From the NCBI RefSeq assembly GCF_035762065.1, contig NZ_DASTPW010000048.1:62001-126000 (forward strand): DNA of 64,000 nt, read 5' to 3'. Below the pieces are notes generated by a model. The model searched no databases. It was not told the origin of the DNA and saw only the letters and a program-made list of their open reading frames with translations. Below, in pieces: positions 8,790 to 17,479 of the stretch; position 1 is the stretch's first letter, and the number at the start of each line of letters is the position of its first letter. The translations under genes and the position numbers were made by a program. The DNA comes from Methylibium sp035762065. Lineage in GTDB: Bacteria; Pseudomonadota; Gammaproteobacteria; Burkholderiales; Burkholderiaceae_C.

Positions 8790-10106
8790 TTATGAACGCA
8801 GCAGTTCGCCGCCCCAGACCCCGGCCTCCACGATGGGGCGGAGTTCCTGCGGCACCGGCTGGCCCTCGGTGCGCAGCGGCTTGACCGCGACCATGCCCTG
8901 CGCGAGCTCGTCGGCGCCGAACACCAGCGCATAGCGCGCGCCGCTCGCATCGGCCTTCTTGAACTGCGACTTCATGCTGCCCTGCCCGTCCCTGCCGGCG
9001 GCATGCATCTGCACCGAGACACCGAGCGCGCGCAGCGCCTCGAGCACCGGCAGCGCCTGCGGCAGCGCGGCGGCATCGGGCAGCACCGCGTAGGCGTCGG
9101 GCACGGGCGGCGGCACGACGACGCCCGCTACTTCCAGCAGCAGCAGCAGCCGCTCGACGCCCAGCCCCCAGCCGACACCGGGCGCCGGCTTGCCGCCGAG
9201 CTGTTCGACGAGCCCGTCGTAGCGCCCGCCGCCGCCCACCGTGAGCGGCGCGCCGAATCTGTCGCTGACCCACTCGAAGACCGTGTGGTTGTAGTAGTCG
9301 AGGCCACGCACCAGCCGCGGATTGACGCGGTAGGGCAGCCCCGCGGCGTCGAGCATCGAGCGCACTGCGTCGAAGTGCGCGAGCGACTCGGCGCCGAGGC
9401 AGTCCGCGAGCTTCGGCGCCGCCTCGATCACCGGCTGCATCGCCGCGTTCTTGCTGTCGAGGATGCGCAGCGGGTTGCTGTGCAGCCGGCGCTTCGCGTC
9501 GGCGTCTAGCAGGTCGGCGTGGCGCTCGAAGTGCTCGATCAGCGCGGCGCGATGCAGCTGCCGCTCGGCCGGCTGGCCAAGGCTGTTGAGTTCGAGCCAG
9601 AGGTCGCGGCCTTCGACCAGGCCCAGTTCGCGCCACAGCATGCGGCACATGAGGATCACCTCGGCATCGACGTCCGGTCCGGCGAAGCCGAGCGCCTCGA
9701 CGCCGACCTGATGGAACTGGCGGTAGCGACCCTTCTGCGGACGCTCGTGGCGGAACATCGCGCCGAGGTAGTACAGGCGCTTGCCGCCGTCGTACAGCAG
9801 CGAATGCTCGACCGCGGCGCGCACCACGCCGGCGGTGCCCTCTGGGCGCAGCGTGAGCCGGTCGCCGTTCATGCTGTCCTCGAAGGAATACATCTCCTTC
9901 TCGACGATGTCGGTGACCTCGCCGATGCCGCGCACGAACAGCGCGGTGGGCTCGACGATCGGCGTGCGGATCGCGGCATAGCGGTAGCGCTGCATCACGC
10001 GGCGCGCGCAGTCCTCGAACCACTCCCAGCGCGCCGAATCGGGCGGCAGGATGTCGTTCATGCCCTTGACGGCCTGGAGCGGCGATCGATCGGGAGCTTG
10101 GCTCAT
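8790..10106 (-). CDS. hisS: Histidyl-tRNA synthetase
   Basis: Charges tRNA-His. The 438-residue protein carries class II synthetase motifs: the motif 2 region FRHERPQKGRYRQFHQ, the histidine-binding LVRGLDYYNHTVFEW and GGGGRYDGL, and the C-terminal anticodon-binding domain from about residue 330. ATG 10106 begins MSQAPDRSPLQAVKGMNDILP, where KGMNDILP is the conserved N-terminal element. It follows ispG by 51 bases on the same strand. Confidence 0.97.
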   Translation of the reverse strand: MSQAPDRSPLQAVKGMNDILPPDSARWEWFEDCARRVMQRYRYAAIRTPIVEPTALFVRGIGEVTDIVEKEMYSFEDSMNGDRLTLRPEGTAGVVRAAVEHSLLYDGGKRLYYLGAMFRHERPQKGRYRQFHQVGVEALGFAGPDVDAEVILMCRMLWRELGLVEGRDLWLELNSLGQPAERQLHRAALIEHFERHADLLDADAKRRLHSNPLRILDSKNAAMQPVIEAAPKLADCLGAESLAHFDAVRSMLDAAGLPYRVNPRLVRGLDYYNHTVFEWVSDRFGAPLTVGGGGRYDGLVEQLGGKPAPGVGWGLGVERLLLLLEVAGVVVPPPVPDAYAVLPDAAALPQALPVLEALRALGVSVQMHAAGRDGQGSMKSQFKKADASGARYALVFGADELAQGMVAVKPLRTEGQPVPQELRPIVEAGVWGGELLRS

Positions 10107-10157
10107 GGTCCGAAGAGGTTGCGCACGCGGCGCAGTCTCCGCGCCGCCCGCTGGGAT

Positions 10158-11444
10158 TCAGGCGTGCACGCCGCCGTAGCGCTTCTCGATGTAGTTCTCG
10201 ACGATCGTCTGGAACTCGCGCGCGATGCCCTCACCACGCAACGTCAGGGCCTTCTCGCCGTCGATGAACACCGGCGCGGCCGGCGCCTCGCCGGTGCCGG
10301 GCAGGCTGATGCCGATGTCGGCGTGCTTGCTCTCCCCGGGACCGTTGACGATGCAGCCCATCACCGCCAGCTTCATGGACTCGACGCCCGGGTACTTCGC
10401 CTTCCACACCGGCATCTGCGCGCGCAGGAAGTCGTCGATCTGCTTGGCGAGTTCCTGGAACGTGGTGCTGGTGGTTCGGCCGCAGCCGGGGCAGGCGGTG
10501 ACGCTCGGATTGAACGCGCGCAACCCGAGCGACTGCAGGATCTCCATCGCGACGACGACCTCCTGCGTGCGCGCCTCGCCCGGCTGCGGCGTCAGGCTCA
10601 CGCGGATGGTGTCGCCGATGCCTTCCTGAAGCAGCAGCGACAAGGCCGCGGTCGATGCGACCGTACCCTTGGTGCCCATGCCGGCTTCGGTCAGGCCGAG
10701 GTGCAGCGGGTGGTCGCAGCGCGCGGCGAGTGCCCGGTAGACGCTCACCAGATCCTGCACGCCGCTGACCTTGCAGCTGATGAGGATCTGCGCCGGATCC
10801 ATGCCCAGCTCCTGCGCGTACCGGGCCGACTGCAACGCCGAGGCGATCAGCGCCTGGTACATCACCTGCTGCGCATCCCAGGGCTCGGCACGCTGCGCGT
10901 TCTCGTCCATCAACGCCGCGAGCAATTCCTGGTCGAGGCTGCCCCAGTTGACGCCGATGCGTACCGGCTTCGCGTACTTGATCGCCGTCTCGACCATCAT
11001 CGAGAACTGGCGATCTCGCTTGTCGCCCTTGCCGACGTTGCCGGGGTTGATGCGGTACTTGCTCAGCGCCTCGGCGCAGGCCGGGTGCTCGGTGAGCAGC
11101 CGGTGGCCGTTGTAGTGGAAGTCGCCGATCAGCGGCACCGCGATGCCCATGCGGTCGAGCTGATCGCGGATGTGCGGCACGGCCGCGGCGGCCTCCGGCG
11201 TGTTCACCGTGATGCGCACCAGCTCGCTGCCGGCCAGCGCCAGTTCCTTGCACTGGATCGCGGTCCCGATGACGTCGACCGTGTCGGTGTTGGTCATGGA
11301 CTGCACGCGCACCGGCGCGTCGCCGCCGATCGTGACGACGTTCGAGCCCCAGGCCACGCGCGCCTGCCTAGAGCGGCGCGCCGCCGGCTTGGCGGCGGCG
11401 ATCGGCTGGGTGTCGAGATGCATGCGGGTGTCGGGCGCGTTCAC
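10158..11444 (-). CDS. ispG: 4-hydroxy-3-methylbut-2-enyl diphosphate synthase IspG
   Basis: Iron-sulfur enzyme that converts the cyclic diphosphate MEcPP to HMBPP in the non-mevalonate isoprenoid pathway. The 428-residue protein has the TIM-barrel N-terminal domain and the C-terminal cluster-binding part with CPGCGR and MGCIVNGPGE, which supply the three cysteines and one glutamate that hold the 4Fe-4S cluster. The start is GTG 11444, which overlaps the rodZ stop (GTGA); ATG at 11423 (MHLDTQP) is an alternative. Confidence 0.96.
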   Translation of the reverse strand: MNAPDTRMHLDTQPIAAAKPAARRSRQARVAWGSNVVTIGGDAPVRVQSMTNTDTVDVIGTAIQCKELALAGSELVRITVNTPEAAAAVPHIRDQLDRMGIAVPLIGDFHYNGHRLLTEHPACAEALSKYRINPGNVGKGDKRDRQFSMMVETAIKYAKPVRIGVNWGSLDQELLAALMDENAQRAEPWDAQQVMYQALIASALQSARYAQELGMDPAQILISCKVSGVQDLVSVYRALAARCDHPLHLGLTEAGMGTKGTVASTAALSLLLQEGIGDTIRVSLTPQPGEARTQEVVVAMEILQSLGLRAFNPSVTACPGCGRTTSTTFQELAKQIDDFLRAQMPVWKAKYPGVESMKLAVMGCIVNGPGESKHADIGISLPGTGEAPAAPVFIDGEKALTLRGEGIAREFQTIVENYIEKRYGGVHA

Positions 11445-12307
11445 TTCAATTCCAATCTCGCCACGTTGTCGCGCGATGCGCCCAGCGCGACCGGCTGGCC
11501 CTTGAAGGTGACCTGCGTCGCCTCGGCATTGCCGACCACCACGCGCAGCGGCAAGGCGCCGTCCAGGCCGGCCGCCTCGCCGGCCGCGAGGCTGCGCGAC
11601 AGCAGCACCCGCCCCGCCGCATCGCGCACCTCGACCCAGGACTCGGCGGCGGCACGCAGCATCAACACGCCGCCGACCACCGGTGCCGCATCGGCGGGCG
11701 CTGCCGGCGCGGAAAACACCGTATCGACGACCACCGGCACCGAGGCCGCCGGTTCGGGCAACACGGCGGTGACCGTGGTCGTGACCACGCCGGCCGCCGC
11801 CGGCTCCTCGCCCGGCGGCGTGACGCCGGTCGTCGGCGCGGCGGCCTGCGTCGCCGAAGGCTGCGGCGCGCGCTTCGACCAGAAGCCCATCGGCAGCCAG
11901 TAGACGGTGGCCGCGCCGAGCGCCAGCACCAAGCCGGCGATCAATGGCAGGTTGACCAGTCGGCGCAAGTCGAGCCCGTCGAGCCCGCCGACGCGCGCCT
12001 TGAACGGCGCATTGAGTCCGAGCGAAAACTGCGCCAGCTCGTCGGCCTTCGGTCGCGGCAGCCTTGCAAGAACCGGCTCCGCGTCCATCTTCAGCGCCCG
12101 GCAGACGCTGAACGCTAGTGCGCGGGTGAAGGTCGGGCTGGGCAGCTCGTCGTAGCGGTTGGCCTCGAGCAGCTCCAGCTTGAGCCTCGGCACCTTCAGC
12201 GACGCGGCCAGGTCGTCGAGCCGCAGCTTGCGTTCCTCGCGCGCCGCGCGCAGCAGATCGCCGCCGGTCGCGGCGGCGACCTCGGGCGCTCCGGCCTCGT
12301 CACTCAT
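11441..12307 (-). CDS. rodZ: RodZ-like helix-turn-helix membrane protein (DUF4115)
   Basis: RodZ links the MreB cytoskeleton to the envelope cell-shape machinery. The 288-residue product has a Cro/CI-like helix-turn-helix at about 15-80 (LAASLKVPRLKLELLEANRY), a membrane helix at about 118-138, an Ala/Pro/Thr-rich linker and a C-terminal DUF4115 beta-domain (WVEVRDAAGRVL). ATG 12307 was preferred to a GTG at 12319. It overlaps the pilW stop by 8 bases and the ispG start by 4. Its position before ispG is conserved in proteobacteria (also called yfgA). Confidence 0.87.
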   Translation of the reverse strand: MSDEAGAPEVAAATGGDLLRAAREERKLRLDDLAASLKVPRLKLELLEANRYDELPSPTFTRALAFSVCRALKMDAEPVLARLPRPKADELAQFSLGLNAPFKARVGGLDGLDLRRLVNLPLIAGLVLALGAATVYWLPMGFWSKRAPQPSATQAAAPTTGVTPPGEEPAAAGVVTTTVTAVLPEPAASVPVVVDTVFSAPAAPADAAPVVGGVLMLRAAAESWVEVRDAAGRVLLSRSLAAGEAAGLDGALPLRVVVGNAEATQVTFKGQPVALGASRDNVARLELK

Positions 12308-13133
12308 CGAAGGCCCCACGCTCGAAGGCGAGCGCCTCGCGCGATTGCGGATAGCTCGCGCGCAGCTGGTTGCCGAAATCGCGCATGCCCTGCGGGTTGC
12401 CGAGCCGGCGCTCGACCCGCGCGGCCAGCCACAGCGATTCAGGATTGCGCAGCTCGGCGTTGCCGTTCACCCGGCGCACGTAGAAGCGCGCCCGCTCGTA
12501 GTCGCCCTTGCGGTAGAGCACGTCGGCCAGGTTCATCGCGGTCGCCGGGTTGCCGGCATCGAGTTCGTAGGCGCGCTTGAGCGTCGCCTCGGCCTTGTCG
12601 AGCTGGCCGGCGCGCGCTTCGCAGACACCCTGCGCGAGCATCGTCCGGTTCGCGTTGCGGTACTGCGGCGCTGCAACGGCGCGCTGGAACATCGCCTCCG
12701 CCTCGCCGTAGCGCCCGCGCTGGCACAGGTACCAACCGAAGTTGTGCATGGTGTCGGCGTCGTTCGGCGCGAGTTCGAGCGCGCGCTTGAAGCTCTGCGT
12801 CGCGAGCGCCTCGTCGCCGAGCGCGGCAAGGATCAGCCCGCGCAGGTTCAGCGCCTGCGGCAGGTCAGGGTTGGCATCGAGCGCGCGCTTGACCTCGTTG
12901 AGCGCGACGTCGTAGCGGCCGTCGGCGTAGTAGGCGGCGGCGAGGTCGAGCCGCAGGCCGGCGCGCCGGTCGGAATCGGCCGTCTCGGCCTGCGCCGCCG
13001 ACGGCGGCGCGGCCGTGCGCTGCGGCGGCGTGTAGTCGTTGCGCGGCGGCGTGCTGCCGCAGGCCGCCAACAGCAGGGCGGCCACGCCGGCAAGCGCGGC
13101 AAAGGTGGAGCGGATCGCTTCGGTCGGTGTCAT
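12300..13133 (-). CDS. pilW: Type IV pilus biogenesis/stability lipoprotein PilW (PilF-like)
   Basis: The 277-residue product starts with a lipoprotein signal ending LLAAC (Cys25), followed by a Pro-rich linker and about five tetratricopeptide repeats (YDVALNEVKRALDANPDLPQ is one). This is the layout of PilW/PilF, the outer-membrane pilotin that supports secretin assembly for type IV pili. The start at ATG 13133 overlaps the rlmN stop (ATGA) and removes about 87 residues of unrelated open frame upstream. No pilus structural genes are in the window, so the role rests on family and on the conserved rlmN-pilW-rodZ order. Confidence 0.88.
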   Translation of the reverse strand: MTPTEAIRSTFAALAGVAALLLAACGSTPPRNDYTPPQRTAAPPSAAQAETADSDRRAGLRLDLAAAYYADGRYDVALNEVKRALDANPDLPQALNLRGLILAALGDEALATQSFKRALELAPNDADTMHNFGWYLCQRGRYGEAEAMFQRAVAAPQYRNANRTMLAQGVCEARAGQLDKAEATLKRAYELDAGNPATAMNLADVLYRKGDYERARFYVRRVNGNAELRNPESLWLAARVERRLGNPQGMRDFGNQLRASYPQSREALAFERGAFDE

Positions 13134-14284
13134 CGGGGCAGCGCCTCGCCGGAAGATCGATGGCGCAGCGGCAGCGCGATCGGCCGCAGCCGCGTCGCGA
13201 CGCGCGTGCGGTCCTGCACCTCGCCGGCGAGCTGGCCGCACGCGGCGTCGATGTCGTCGCCGCGCGTCTTGCGCACCGTCGTCACCAGGCCGCCGGCGAT
13301 CAGGCGCTCGGCGAAGGCCTGCACACGCGCATTCGGCGAGCGCTCGAGGCCTGACGCAGGGAAGGGATTGAACGGGATCAGGTTGATCTTGCAAGGCACT
13401 TCACCGGCCGGGCCGCGCGCACCGACCAGCGCGAGCAGCTCGTCGGCCTCGCGCTCGCCGTCGTTGACGCCGTCGAGCATGCAGTACTCGAAGGTGACGA
13501 AGTCGCGCGGCGCGCGTTCGAGGTAGCGCTTGCAGGCCGCCATCAAGTCGGCCAGCGGATGCTTGCGGTTCAGCGGCACGAGTTCGCTGCGCAGCGCGTC
13601 GTTGGCGGCGTGCAGCGAGACCGCGAGCGCGACCGGCACCTCGTCGCGCAGCCGGTCGATCATCGGCACGACACCGGAGGTCGACACGGTGAGCCGCCGG
13701 CGCGAAAGGCCGTAGCCGTGGTCGTCGAGCATCACGCGCAGCGCCGGCAGCAGCGCATGGATGTTCTGCAGCGGCTCGCCCATGCCCATCATCACGACGT
13801 TGCTGACGACGCGGCCCGACGCATCGGCGCGCGCGCCCTCGGCGCGCAGCCGGTGCTCTGCGAAGCGAAGCTGCGCGACGATCTCGCCGGTGCCGAGGTT
13901 GCGGCTGAAGCCCTGGTGGCCGGTCGAGCAGAAGCGGCAGCCGACCGCGCAGCCGGCCTGCGACGAGATGCACAGCGTGCCGCGGTCGTCTTCAGGAATG
14001 AAGACGGTCTCGACCGCATCGCCGGCGCCGACGTCGAACAGCCACTTGATCGTGCCGTCGCTCGCGCGCTGCTCGGAGACCACCGGCAGCGAGCGGACCT
14101 CGGCGTGGTCGACGAGCTTGGCGCGCAGCGACTTCGCCAGGTCCGACATCCGTTCGAAATCGCTCTCGCCGCGCTGGTGAAGCCAGCGGAACAGCTGCAC
14201 CGCGCGGAAACGCTTCTCGCCGAGCGACTCGCACCACGCGGCGAGGCCCTCGAGATCGAAGTCGAGCAGCGGGGTGCGGTCCAT
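13130..14284 (-). CDS. rlmN: Dual-specificity RNA methyltransferase RlmN
   Basis: Radical SAM enzyme that methylates C2 of adenosine 2503 in 23S rRNA and of A37 in some tRNAs. The 384-residue protein has the radical SAM motif CAVGCRFC followed by STGHQGFSRNL, the GMGEPLQN segment, and a conserved cysteine in the C-terminal FEYCMLDGVND region. The second catalytic cysteine is expected near the C-terminus (DIDAACGQL). It is 23 bases after ndk on the same strand, the standard order. Confidence 0.96.
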   Translation of the reverse strand: MDRTPLLDFDLEGLAAWCESLGEKRFRAVQLFRWLHQRGESDFERMSDLAKSLRAKLVDHAEVRSLPVVSEQRASDGTIKWLFDVGAGDAVETVFIPEDDRGTLCISSQAGCAVGCRFCSTGHQGFSRNLGTGEIVAQLRFAEHRLRAEGARADASGRVVSNVVMMGMGEPLQNIHALLPALRVMLDDHGYGLSRRRLTVSTSGVVPMIDRLRDEVPVALAVSLHAANDALRSELVPLNRKHPLADLMAACKRYLERAPRDFVTFEYCMLDGVNDGEREADELLALVGARGPAGEVPCKINLIPFNPFPASGLERSPNARVQAFAERLIAGGLVTTVRKTRGDDIDAACGQLAGEVQDRTRVATRLRPIALPLRHRSSGEALPR

Positions 14285-14307
14285 CGTGCCTTGCGGCGCC
14301 CCGCGTC

Positions 14308-14733
14308 TCAGCGGCTGTGCAGATTCATCTGCGGAAAGAAGAACGCGATCTCCACCGCGGCGGTCTCTGCGGCGTCGGAGCCGTGCACCGCGTTCGCGTC
14401 GATGCTGTCGGCGAAGTCGGCGCGGATCGTGCCCGGCGCCGCCTTCTTCGGATCGGTCGCACCCATCAGCTCGCGATGGCGGGCGATCGCGTTTTCGCCT
14501 TCGAGCGCCTGCACCATCACCGGCCCGGAGATCATGAACTTGACCAGATCCTCGAAGAATGGCCGGCCCTTGTGCACGCCGTAGAACTGCTCCGCCTCGC
14601 CGCGCGAGAGATGCAGCATCCGCGCCGCGACGACCTTCAGGCCGGCGCTTTCGAAGCGCGCGTAGATCTGGCCGATGACGTTCTTCGCGACAGCGTCGGG
14701 CTTGATGATGGAAAGGGTCCGTTCGAGGGCCAT
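14308..14733 (-). CDS. ndk: Nucleoside diphosphate kinase
   Basis: Transfers the terminal phosphate between nucleoside tri- and diphosphates through a phospho-histidine. The 141-residue product has the family start ALERTLSIIKPDAV and the active-site NAVHGSDAAE, in which the histidine is the phosphorylated residue. ATG 14733 is preceded at 7 bases by GGAG. A -10-like TACAAT lies about 50 bases upstream (see promoter entry). The longer open frame to 14883 is not conserved. Confidence 0.97.
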   Translation of the reverse strand: MALERTLSIIKPDAVAKNVIGQIYARFESAGLKVVAARMLHLSRGEAEQFYGVHKGRPFFEDLVKFMISGPVMVQALEGENAIARHRELMGATDPKKAAPGTIRADFADSIDANAVHGSDAAETAAVEIAFFFPQMNLHSR

Positions 14734-14780
14734 GCGTGTGCTCCGGGGATCAGGAAAAAGGCGGTCAAAAACAGCACGGG

Positions 14781-14786
14781 ATTGTA
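14781..14786 (-). promoter_or_regulatory. Likely -10 element for ndk
   Basis: On the minus strand TACAAT (5 of 6 matches to the sigma-70 -10 consensus) occurs 47 bases upstream of the ndk ATG, in an otherwise GC-rich 88-base gap. Transcription would start near 14774, leaving about 40 bases of leader that includes GGAG before the start. No good -35 hexamer is visible, so activity is inferred. It would serve ndk and probably the rlmN-pilW-rodZ-ispG chain. Confidence 0.45.
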
Positions 14787-14821
14787 GGCGTGGCCTTGCG
14801 GCGCGAGGTCCCGGCAGCGAC

Positions 14822-16594
14822 TCAGCGGCGCCCGCGCCCGCCGCCCGGGCGGCCCCCACCGCCCCCACCGCCACCGCCGCCACCGCCGCGCTTGCCGCCG
14901 CCGCGGTTGAAGAAGGCGTCGGCGCCGATGTAGCCGACCGCCGTCTGCATCGGATCGGGCTGCTTCGGACCGCCCTTCTTCGCGCCGCCGGGGCCGGGCT
15001 CCTCGGTCGGACGGCCGAAGCCGGCGTTGATGCGCTGCGAGCCCTTGACGAAGCGGCGGTCGAAGGTCTGCTCGAGCGGATTCGGGATCGTGCCCGGCGG
15101 ACCTTCGAAGTCCGGCTCGCGCGTGGTGCCGCCGAAGCCCTGGTTCGGCCCGCGGCGGGGACCCTTGGCGAAGCGGCGGTCGAAGGTCTGCTCGAGCGGA
15201 TTCGGGATGCGGCCGAAGTCCTCCTGGAAACCGGTGTCGCCCTCGGGCTCGCGCGGCGCGTCGGCGCCCTGCGGGCCGGGACGCGGGCCGCGCTCGGGCG
15301 GGAAGTTGGCGCCGTTCGACCCGCGGGCGCCGAGGTTCTTGCCGCCGCGCCCGCGCTTGTTCGCGCCCGGGCCGCGGTCGTTGCGCGGGCCCTGCTCGGC
15401 CTGCGGCCGCTGGCCCGGCTGCGGCTGGCCGCGGCCGACGGCGAGCCGGATCGCGCGCACGTCGCTTTCGTCGAGCTCGACCCACACGCCGCGCTTCAGG
15501 CCGCGGGGCAGCACCACCGCGCCGTAGCGGATGCGGATCAGCCGGCTCACCGCGAGGCCGACCGCTTCGAAGAGCTTGCGCACCTCGCGGTTGCGACCTT
15601 CGGTGATGACGACGCGATACCAGCGGTTGGCGCCCTCGCCGCCGCCGTCCTCGATGCTCTTGAATGCGGCCGCTTGTCCGTCGATCTCGACGCCCTCGAG
15701 CAGCCGCTGGCGCTGCGCGTCGTCGAGGCTACCGAGCACCCGCGCGGCGTATTCGCGCTCGACGCCGAAGCGCGGATGCATCAGCTGATTCGCGAGCTCG
15801 CCGACGTTGGTGAACAGCAGCAGGCCTTCGGTGTTGATGTCGAGCCGGCCGACCGACTGCCACTTGCCGTGCGGCATCCGCGGCAGCCGACGGAACACCG
15901 TGGGCCGCCCTTCCGGATCGTTGAAGCTGCACACCTCGCCGGCCGGCTTGTGGTAGGCCAGCACACGCGCGATCCCCGGCAGGAAGCGCAGCTTGACGGG
16001 CTTGCCGTCGACCGCGACGCGATCGCCCTGCACGACGCGCATGCCGACGTGCGCCACCTCGTCGTTCACCGTGACCTTGCCGTCCTGGATCATCTGTTCC
16101 ATGTCGCGGCGCGAGCCGATGCCCGACTGCGCGAGCAGCTTGTGCAGCTTGGGCGCCTCGGGCTCGGGGCGCAGCACGCGCTTGGCCGATTGCTCCAGGC
16201 TCGCTTCATCGTCGGGTTCGGGCGCCTCGGCGTCGTAGGCGCCGGAGATCACTTCGCCGAAGCGTTCGGCCAGCGCGGCCGGGTCGGCCGCTGCGGGCGC
16301 CATGCCCGGCGGCCGAGGCGGCGGCTCCACGCCTTCGGCGCGCGGCTCGTCGCCCTCGCTGCCGGCCAACCCTTTGCCGCGGCTGCGCCGGCGCGGGCGG
16401 CTGCGCCGCGATTCGACGCCGTCGCCCTCGGCAGCCGCGCCATCGCCTTCGATATCCGCCGTCCGCGCCTCGATCGCGTCGGCCGAAGCGTCGCCCGCCT
16501 CGTCGGTGGCCGCCGGTGCCGGCCGGGGCGAGGCGTCGGGCGCCTGGGTATCGCTGGGGGCGGTCGTCTCGGGCGAGGCTTGTTCAGGGTTCAT
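14822..16594 (-). CDS. rluB: 23S rRNA pseudouridine synthase RluB with long disordered tails
   Basis: RluB-type synthases isomerise a uridine (2605 in E. coli numbering) of 23S rRNA. The conserved core spans about residues 145-385: an S4 RNA-binding domain (KLLAQSGIGSRRDMEQMI) and the catalytic domain with GRLDINTEGLLL, where the aspartate is catalytic. The protein is 590 residues against roughly 290 in E. coli. The excess is an acidic/Pro/Ala N-terminal tail and a basic Gly-rich C-terminal tail with two copies of IPNPLEQTFDRRF and a run of twelve glycines near the end. ATG 16594 overlaps the scpB stop by one base (TGATG). Confidence 0.93.
   Translation of the reverse strand: MNPEQASPETTAPSDTQAPDASPRPAPAATDEAGDASADAIEARTADIEGDGAAAEGDGVESRRSRPRRRSRGKGLAGSEGDEPRAEGVEPPPRPPGMAPAAADPAALAERFGEVISGAYDAEAPEPDDEASLEQSAKRVLRPEPEAPKLHKLLAQSGIGSRRDMEQMIQDGKVTVNDEVAHVGMRVVQGDRVAVDGKPVKLRFLPGIARVLAYHKPAGEVCSFNDPEGRPTVFRRLPRMPHGKWQSVGRLDINTEGLLLFTNVGELANQLMHPRFGVEREYAARVLGSLDDAQRQRLLEGVEIDGQAAAFKSIEDGGGEGANRWYRVVITEGRNREVRKLFEAVGLAVSRLIRIRYGAVVLPRGLKRGVWVELDESDVRAIRLAVGRGQPQPGQRPQAEQGPRNDRGPGANKRGRGGKNLGARGSNGANFPPERGPRPGPQGADAPREPEGDTGFQEDFGRIPNPLEQTFDRRFAKGPRRGPNQGFGGTTREPDFEGPPGTIPNPLEQTFDRRFVKGSQRINAGFGRPTEEPGPGGAKKGGPKQPDPMQTAVGYIGADAFFNRGGGKRGGGGGGGGGGGGRPGGGRGRR
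14837..14907 (-). repeat. Glycine-codon microsatellite in the 3' end of rluB
   Basis: Low-complexity run of GGC/GGT/GGG codons encoding a glycine-rich C-terminus, including twelve consecutive glycines followed by RPGGGRGRR. The plus strand reads as CCACCGCCG-like units. Repeats of this kind can change length by slippage, and the tail resembles RGG-type RNA-binding ends. Length variation is a prediction; only one allele is seen here. Confidence 0.8.
15051..15088 (-). repeat. Copy 1 of a 38-base perfect direct repeat inside rluB
   Basis: This block is identical to 15171-15208, exactly 120 bases away, so both copies stay in frame. Each encodes part of IPNPLEQTFDRRF. A few more bases to the left also match with one difference. 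It is an internal coding duplication in the disordered tail, not an attachment site. Confidence 0.9.
15171..15208 (-). repeat. Copy 2 of the 38-base direct repeat inside rluB
   Basis: Identical to 15051-15088. In protein order this copy comes first; it is followed by AKGPRRGPNQGFGG, and the other copy by VKGSQRINAGFG, so the related region reaches beyond the perfect match. The base-level identity of a repeated peptide motif suggests recent duplication or gene conversion. Confidence 0.9.
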
Positions 16595-17277
16595 CAGGGG
16601 GCTTCCATGCCGGCTGCGGCGGGGTACATCGGAGATTCGGTTTCGCTTGGGGCGTCGGCTGCAACATCCGCCGGGCCGTCCGGCACGGTGACGGGCTCGG
16701 CCGGCGTCTGCCCGTCGAGCAACGAGCCCTGTTGCGGCGCCAGCACGTCGAACATGTGCTGCGCGCCGCTGCCGTCAAGCAGGGGCAGCTGTTCGAGGCT
16801 CGCGAGGCCGAGGTCGTCGAGGAACTGCCGCGTCGTCGCGTACAGCATCGGCCGGCCCGGCGTTTCTCGGTGACCGATGGTCTCGACCCAGCCGCGGTCC
16901 TCGAGCTGCTTGAGGATCTGGCTGCTGACGGTGACGCCGCGGATTTCCTCGATGTCGCCGCGAGTGACCGGCTGCCGGTAGGCGACGATCGCCAGCGTCT
17001 CCAGCGTCGCGCGGCTGTAGCGCGGCGGCTTCTCGGGGTGCAGGCGATCGAGGTGCTCGCGCATCTCGGGGCGGCTCTGGAACCGCCAGCCGGTCGCGAC
17101 TGCGGCCAGTTCGACGCCGCGGCCTTGCCAGTCTTTCGAGAGCTCGTCGAGCAGCATGCGCACGCTGTCGGCGGCCAGTTCGTCGTTGAAGAGCGTGCGC
17201 AGCTCGCGCACCGACAGCGGCTGGGCCGCGCAGATGAGCGCCGTCTCGAGGACGCGCTTCGCATCCTGTGTGTTCAT
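16594..17277 (-). CDS. scpB: Segregation and condensation protein B
   Basis: ScpB binds ScpA and the SMC ATPase to form the bacterial condensin. The 227-residue product has two winged-helix domains; conserved elements include ETLAIVAYRQPVTRGDIEEIRGV and the second-domain RGWVETIGHRETPGRPMLYATT. The start was set at ATG 17277 (MNTQDAKRVLETALICAAQPL), since the longer frame is not conserved. The C-terminal 45 residues are low complexity. scpA is not adjacent. It is followed directly by rluB, a common arrangement. Confidence 0.94.
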   Translation of the reverse strand: MNTQDAKRVLETALICAAQPLSVRELRTLFNDELAADSVRMLLDELSKDWQGRGVELAAVATGWRFQSRPEMREHLDRLHPEKPPRYSRATLETLAIVAYRQPVTRGDIEEIRGVTVSSQILKQLEDRGWVETIGHRETPGRPMLYATTRQFLDDLGLASLEQLPLLDGSGAQHMFDVLAPQQGSLLDGQTPAEPVTVPDGPADVAADAPSETESPMYPAAAGMEAP

Positions 17278-17479
17278 CGACTCGATTTCAGCGGGCCGGC
17301 ATCGGAGGCCAGCAACGGAGACCACAGGGCCAGGGGACAAGCAGCGCTGCTCGGTGGCACCGTGCGCGGCGGAAGGCGTGGCCTTCTTGTCCGGCAGCGC
17401 CTGCGCGATCCATGCGCGCTTTCCAGGGGGCCGCGCTTCCGACCGGAAGCTGCGGCGTACGAAGGATTCTAGCGGAGGC

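Noticed and set aside
15051..15208. 38-base direct repeats as attachment sites or a CRISPR-like array
   Set aside because: Only two copies, in frame inside rluB, encoding a repeated peptide; no spacers or cas genes.
14675..16873. 732-residue plus-strand open frame opposite rluB
   Set aside because: Ala/Arg/Leu-rich shadow; rluB has conserved S4 and catalytic motifs on the other strand.
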